A stretch of DNA of 64,000 nt from Oceanicola sp. 22II-s10i (GTDB lineage Bacteria > Pseudomonadota > Alphaproteobacteria > Rhodobacterales > Rhodobacteraceae): contig NZ_AQQU01000012.1 in NCBI RefSeq assembly GCF_002210105.1, positions 29,918 through 93,917 of the forward strand, read 5' to 3'. Under the pieces are notes generated by a model, which searched no databases, was not told where the DNA came from, and was given only the letters and a program-made list of their open reading frames with translations. Position numbers and translations under genes: made by a program. Of this stretch, positions 61,544 to 64,000 are shown one piece after another (positions within the stretch are counted from its first letter, which is position 1; every line of letters starts with the position of its first letter).

Positions 61544-63112
61544 ATGATCCACTCAACCCGCGCGACCGGCAGGCCGCGTCCGACCCGCCGCGACGTTCTC
61601 GGCATGGCCGCAGCGCTCGGCGCCGGAGCGCTGGTGTTCGACGCACCCTTCGCCCGAGCCCAGGTCAAGGGCGGCGAACTGCGCGTCAGCCAGTATTCCA
61701 ACCCGTCCTCGCTCGACCCGTCGACGGGCCGGTCCGGGGCGGATCACACCGTGCTCTGGACGATCTACGACACGCTGGTCGACTTCAGCCCGGACCTGAA
61801 GCCGATGCCTGGCCTCGCCGAAAGCTGGGAGTGGGAGAACGAGACCACGCTGGTTCTCAAGCTGCGGCAGGGGGTGACCTTCCACGACGGCGAGCCCTTC
61901 AATTCGGCTGCCGTGCAGGCCAATTTCGACCATGCCAAGAACGGCCCCCGGTCGACCATCCGCCAGGACTGGGCTTCGGTGGACAGTGTGGAGGCCCGCG
62001 ATGACCACACCGTCGCGCTGAACCTGTCCGAGCCGGACGGCGCGCTGGTCATGGTGCTGTCGGACCGCGCGGGCATGATGGCCTCGCCCAAGGCGATCCG
62101 CGAGAGCGGCGAGGCGGGGTTCGACCGGACGCCGGTCGGGACCGGTCAGATGAAGTTCGTCAAATGGGACGATGCCCAGCAGGTCGTCACCGAACGCAAC
62201 GAAAGCTACTGGCGCGAGGGGATGCCGCATCTGGACGGCATCACCTTCGTCATCATCACCGACAACCAGACCGGGCTGCGGTCGGTGCTGTCGGGGCAGA
62301 ACAACTTCGTCTACCGCGTGCCGCCCGTGCGAGTCGAGGAGGTCAGCAAGAACCCCGACTTCACCACCTACATCGGTCCGCAGCTTTACGTGCAGATGGT
62401 CTATTTCAACCTGTCCGAGGGCCGTGGCCCGATGGAGGACGTGCGCGTCCGGCAGGCGATCAACTACGCGATGAACAAGGAGGCCTACAACACCATCGTG
62501 ACCTCCGGCAACGGCGAGATCGCCCATTGCCAGTTCCCGAAGGCGACCGAGGCCTACACGGACGAGATCGGCGCGATGTATCCCTACGACCCCGACCGCG
62601 CCAAGGCTCTGCTGAAGGAAGCAGGCTTCGGCGGCGGGCTGAAGCTGGTGTCGAACCATTACTCGGACCCGCAGTCGGCCCAGCGGATGGAGATCATCGC
62701 CGCCATGCTCGAAGCGGTCGGCATCACGCTGGAAAACACCGTCGCCGCCGTCGCGCAGTCGAACAAGACGTGGAACGAAGGCGTGGGGGACATCCACCTG
62801 TCCGCATGGACCGGTCGGCCCGACCCGGCGATGACCCTGTCGCTGCTGTTCCACAAGAACGCCTACTACAACAAGGGCGGGTCCGAGCCGTCGGTCGAGC
62901 TGACCGAGGCCATCGACGAGACCCGGCGGCTGGTGGATGCCGAGAAGCGGATGGAGTCAATCCATCGCGCCATCCGGCTGGAGCGCGAGAACGCCATGTG
63001 CCTGCCCATGGTGTTCGAGCCGCAGATCATCACACACGCCAACAACGTGAAGGGATGGGAGCCGAACATCATCGGCAAACCCCGCTACGGCGGCATGTGG
63101 ATGGAAAGTTGA
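61544..63112 (+). CDS. ABC substrate-binding protein (SBP family 5), Tat signal
   Basis: 522 residues. The N-terminus PTRRDVLGMAAALGAGALVF is a twin-arginine signal, with cleavage probably after FARAQ. GGELRVSQYSNPSSLDPSTG, VTFHDGEPFNSAAVQANFDH and VRQAINYAMNKEAY are DppA/OppA-class features. The ATG at 61544 has GGGAGGA upstream; the in-frame upstream ATGs do not precede a proper signal. First gene of a transporter operon continuing beyond the window. Divergent from the MocR-like regulator. Confidence 0.92.
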   Translation: MIHSTRATGRPRPTRRDVLGMAAALGAGALVFDAPFARAQVKGGELRVSQYSNPSSLDPSTGRSGADHTVLWTIYDTLVDFSPDLKPMPGLAESWEWENETTLVLKLRQGVTFHDGEPFNSAAVQANFDHAKNGPRSTIRQDWASVDSVEARDDHTVALNLSEPDGALVMVLSDRAGMMASPKAIRESGEAGFDRTPVGTGQMKFVKWDDAQQVVTERNESYWREGMPHLDGITFVIITDNQTGLRSVLSGQNNFVYRVPPVRVEEVSKNPDFTTYIGPQLYVQMVYFNLSEGRGPMEDVRVRQAINYAMNKEAYNTIVTSGNGEIAHCQFPKATEAYTDEIGAMYPYDPDRAKALLKEAGFGGGLKLVSNHYSDPQSAQRMEIIAAMLEAVGITLENTVAAVAQSNKTWNEGVGDIHLSAWTGRPDPAMTLSLLFHKNAYYNKGGSEPSVELTEAIDETRRLVDAEKRMESIHRAIRLERENAMCLPMVFEPQIITHANNVKGWEPNIIGKPRYGGMWMES

Positions 63113-63170
63113 GCCCACGCATTGCCCTGCCCTCCGGGGCGGGGCCACGCTGTCCGAAACAGGGGAACCG

Positions 63171-64000
63171 ATGAACGTTCTGCCGCTGAAGCCCGACCAG
63201 ACCACCACCCGTGCACCGCTGCTGTCGGTGAACGACCTGTCGATCTATTTCCGCGCGGGACGCGGGCGATCGAACCGGGTCGTGGACAACGTCAGCTTCG
63301 ACGTCGCGCGGGGTGAGACGGTGGGGCTGGTCGGTGAAAGCGGGTCCGGCAAGACCGTCACGGGGCTGTCGCTGCTCGGTCTGCTGCCGGACGGCATCGC
63401 ATGGTCCGAGGGCGACGTCAGCTTCGAGGGTCGCCAGATCGGCGCGCTGCCGGAACCTGAGCTGAGAAAGCTGCGCGGACGGCATATTTCGATGATCTTT
63501 CAGGAGCCGATGACGGCGCTCGACCCGGTCTTTACGGTGGGAGATCAGATCGCGGAAACGCTGATCACCCATTTCAAGATCGGCAAGAAGGAGGCCAAGG
63601 CGCGGGCCATTCAGGCGCTGGCCGACGTCGGTATCCCCCTGCCGCAGAAGCGCGCTGAGGAGTATCCGCACCACCTGTCGGGCGGGATGCGCCAGCGGGC
63701 GATGATCGCCATCGCGCTGGCCTGCGAGCCGCAGCTGCTGATCGCGGACGAACCGACCACGGCGCTCGACGTCACCATCCAGGCCCAGATCATCGACCTG
63801 ATCATGAAGCTCGTCGCCGACCGCGGCACCTCGCTGATCTTCATCAGCCACAACCTCGGCGTCGTGGCAGAGGTCTGCGACCGGATGATCACCATGTACG
63901 CCGGGCAGGTCGTCGAGGACGCAAAGACCGACGACGTCCTGATCGCGCCGCAGCATCCCTACACCTCGGGCCTGCTGGCCTCGGTCCCGCGCAAGTCGAT
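63171..64000 (+). CDS. Opp/Dpp-class ABC ATPase, DppD-like (3' partial)
   Basis: 276 residues are in the window; the frame is open at the edge. Walker [11 protein letters not shown]-loop [14 protein letters not shown], signature SGGMRQR, Walker [14 protein letters not shown] and H-loop FISHNLG are intact. AGGGGAA precedes the ATG. It follows the binding-protein gene by 58 bp, so the order here (binding protein, ATPase, presumably permeases later) differs from the other importers in the window. Confidence 0.93.
   Translation, partial: MNVLPLKPDQTTTRAPLLSVNDLSIYFRAGRGRSNRVVDNVSFDVARGETVGLVGESGSGKTVTGLSLLGLLPDGIAWSEGDVSFEGRQIGALPEPELRKLRGRHISMIFQEPMTALDPVFTVGDQIAETLITHFKIGKKEAKARAIQALADVGIPLPQKRAEEYPHHLSGGMRQRAMIAIALACEPQLLIADEPTTALDVTIQAQIIDLIMKLVADRGTSLIFISHNLGVVAEVCDRMITMYAGQVVEDAKTDDVLIAPQHPYTSGLLASVPRKS

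Overview
The window is about two thirds G+C with dense, mostly overlapping operons. Gene content (NAD-dependent fds formate dehydrogenase, YfgM-BamB-Der block, iron-type superoxide dismutase, LOG protein, Atm1-type exporter, many oligopeptide-class ABC importers) fits an alphaproteobacterium of the Rhodobacteraceae type. This rests on recognised families and style; no marker gene was compared. No rRNA, tRNA, transposase, integrase or CRISPR array is visible. It looks like ordinary chromosome rather than a mobile element.

Layout. 1-3111: permeases and two ATPases of an Opp/Dpp/Nik-class importer (5' end cut off), then an iron-type alcohol dehydrogenase (3357-4568). 4677-10359: superoxide dismutase, flavin monooxygenase, a small hydrophilic protein with a host-attachment-family protein, a LOG protein, a LysM envelope protein with a hexapeptide array, and an ArsR repressor. 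10448-18212: an Atm1-type exporter divergent from ArsR, then an RND pump with its adaptor. 17532-21227: the yfgM-bamB-der block. 21688-28962: a LysR regulator followed by fdsG-fdsB-(DUF4287)-fdsA-fdhD-fdsD. 29190-32411: TspO-like protein, seryl-tRNA synthetase and an Old Yellow Enzyme homologue.

32536-50989 is a catabolic island: two complete Opp/Dpp-class importers, a nucleoside-type deaminase, a cytosine-deaminase-like amidohydrolase, a second amidohydrolase with an altered metal site, a flavin reductase with its GntR regulator, allophanate hydrolase, and a LysR regulator. I infer uptake and stepwise deamination/hydrolysis of nitrogen-rich small molecules, probably heterocycles, ending in ammonia and CO2. 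The substrate is unknown.

50992-59591 is an iron-acquisition locus: FatB/CeuE-type binding protein, two FecCD permeases, an ATPase, a TonB-dependent receptor and a private ExbB-ExbD-ExbD-TonB set. 59602-64000 carries a MocR-like regulator whose aminotransferase domain lacks the PLP lysine, divergent from a fourth Opp/Dpp-class importer that runs off the window.

Two families of short GC-rich dispersed repeats punctuate the intergenic gaps (six copies of family A, four of family B, twice joined B then A). The points most worth a second look are these composite repeats, the lysine-less MocR protein, the Asn-for-Asp ExbD paralogue, the Asp-Leu-Asp amidohydrolase and the ArsR/Atm1 pair.
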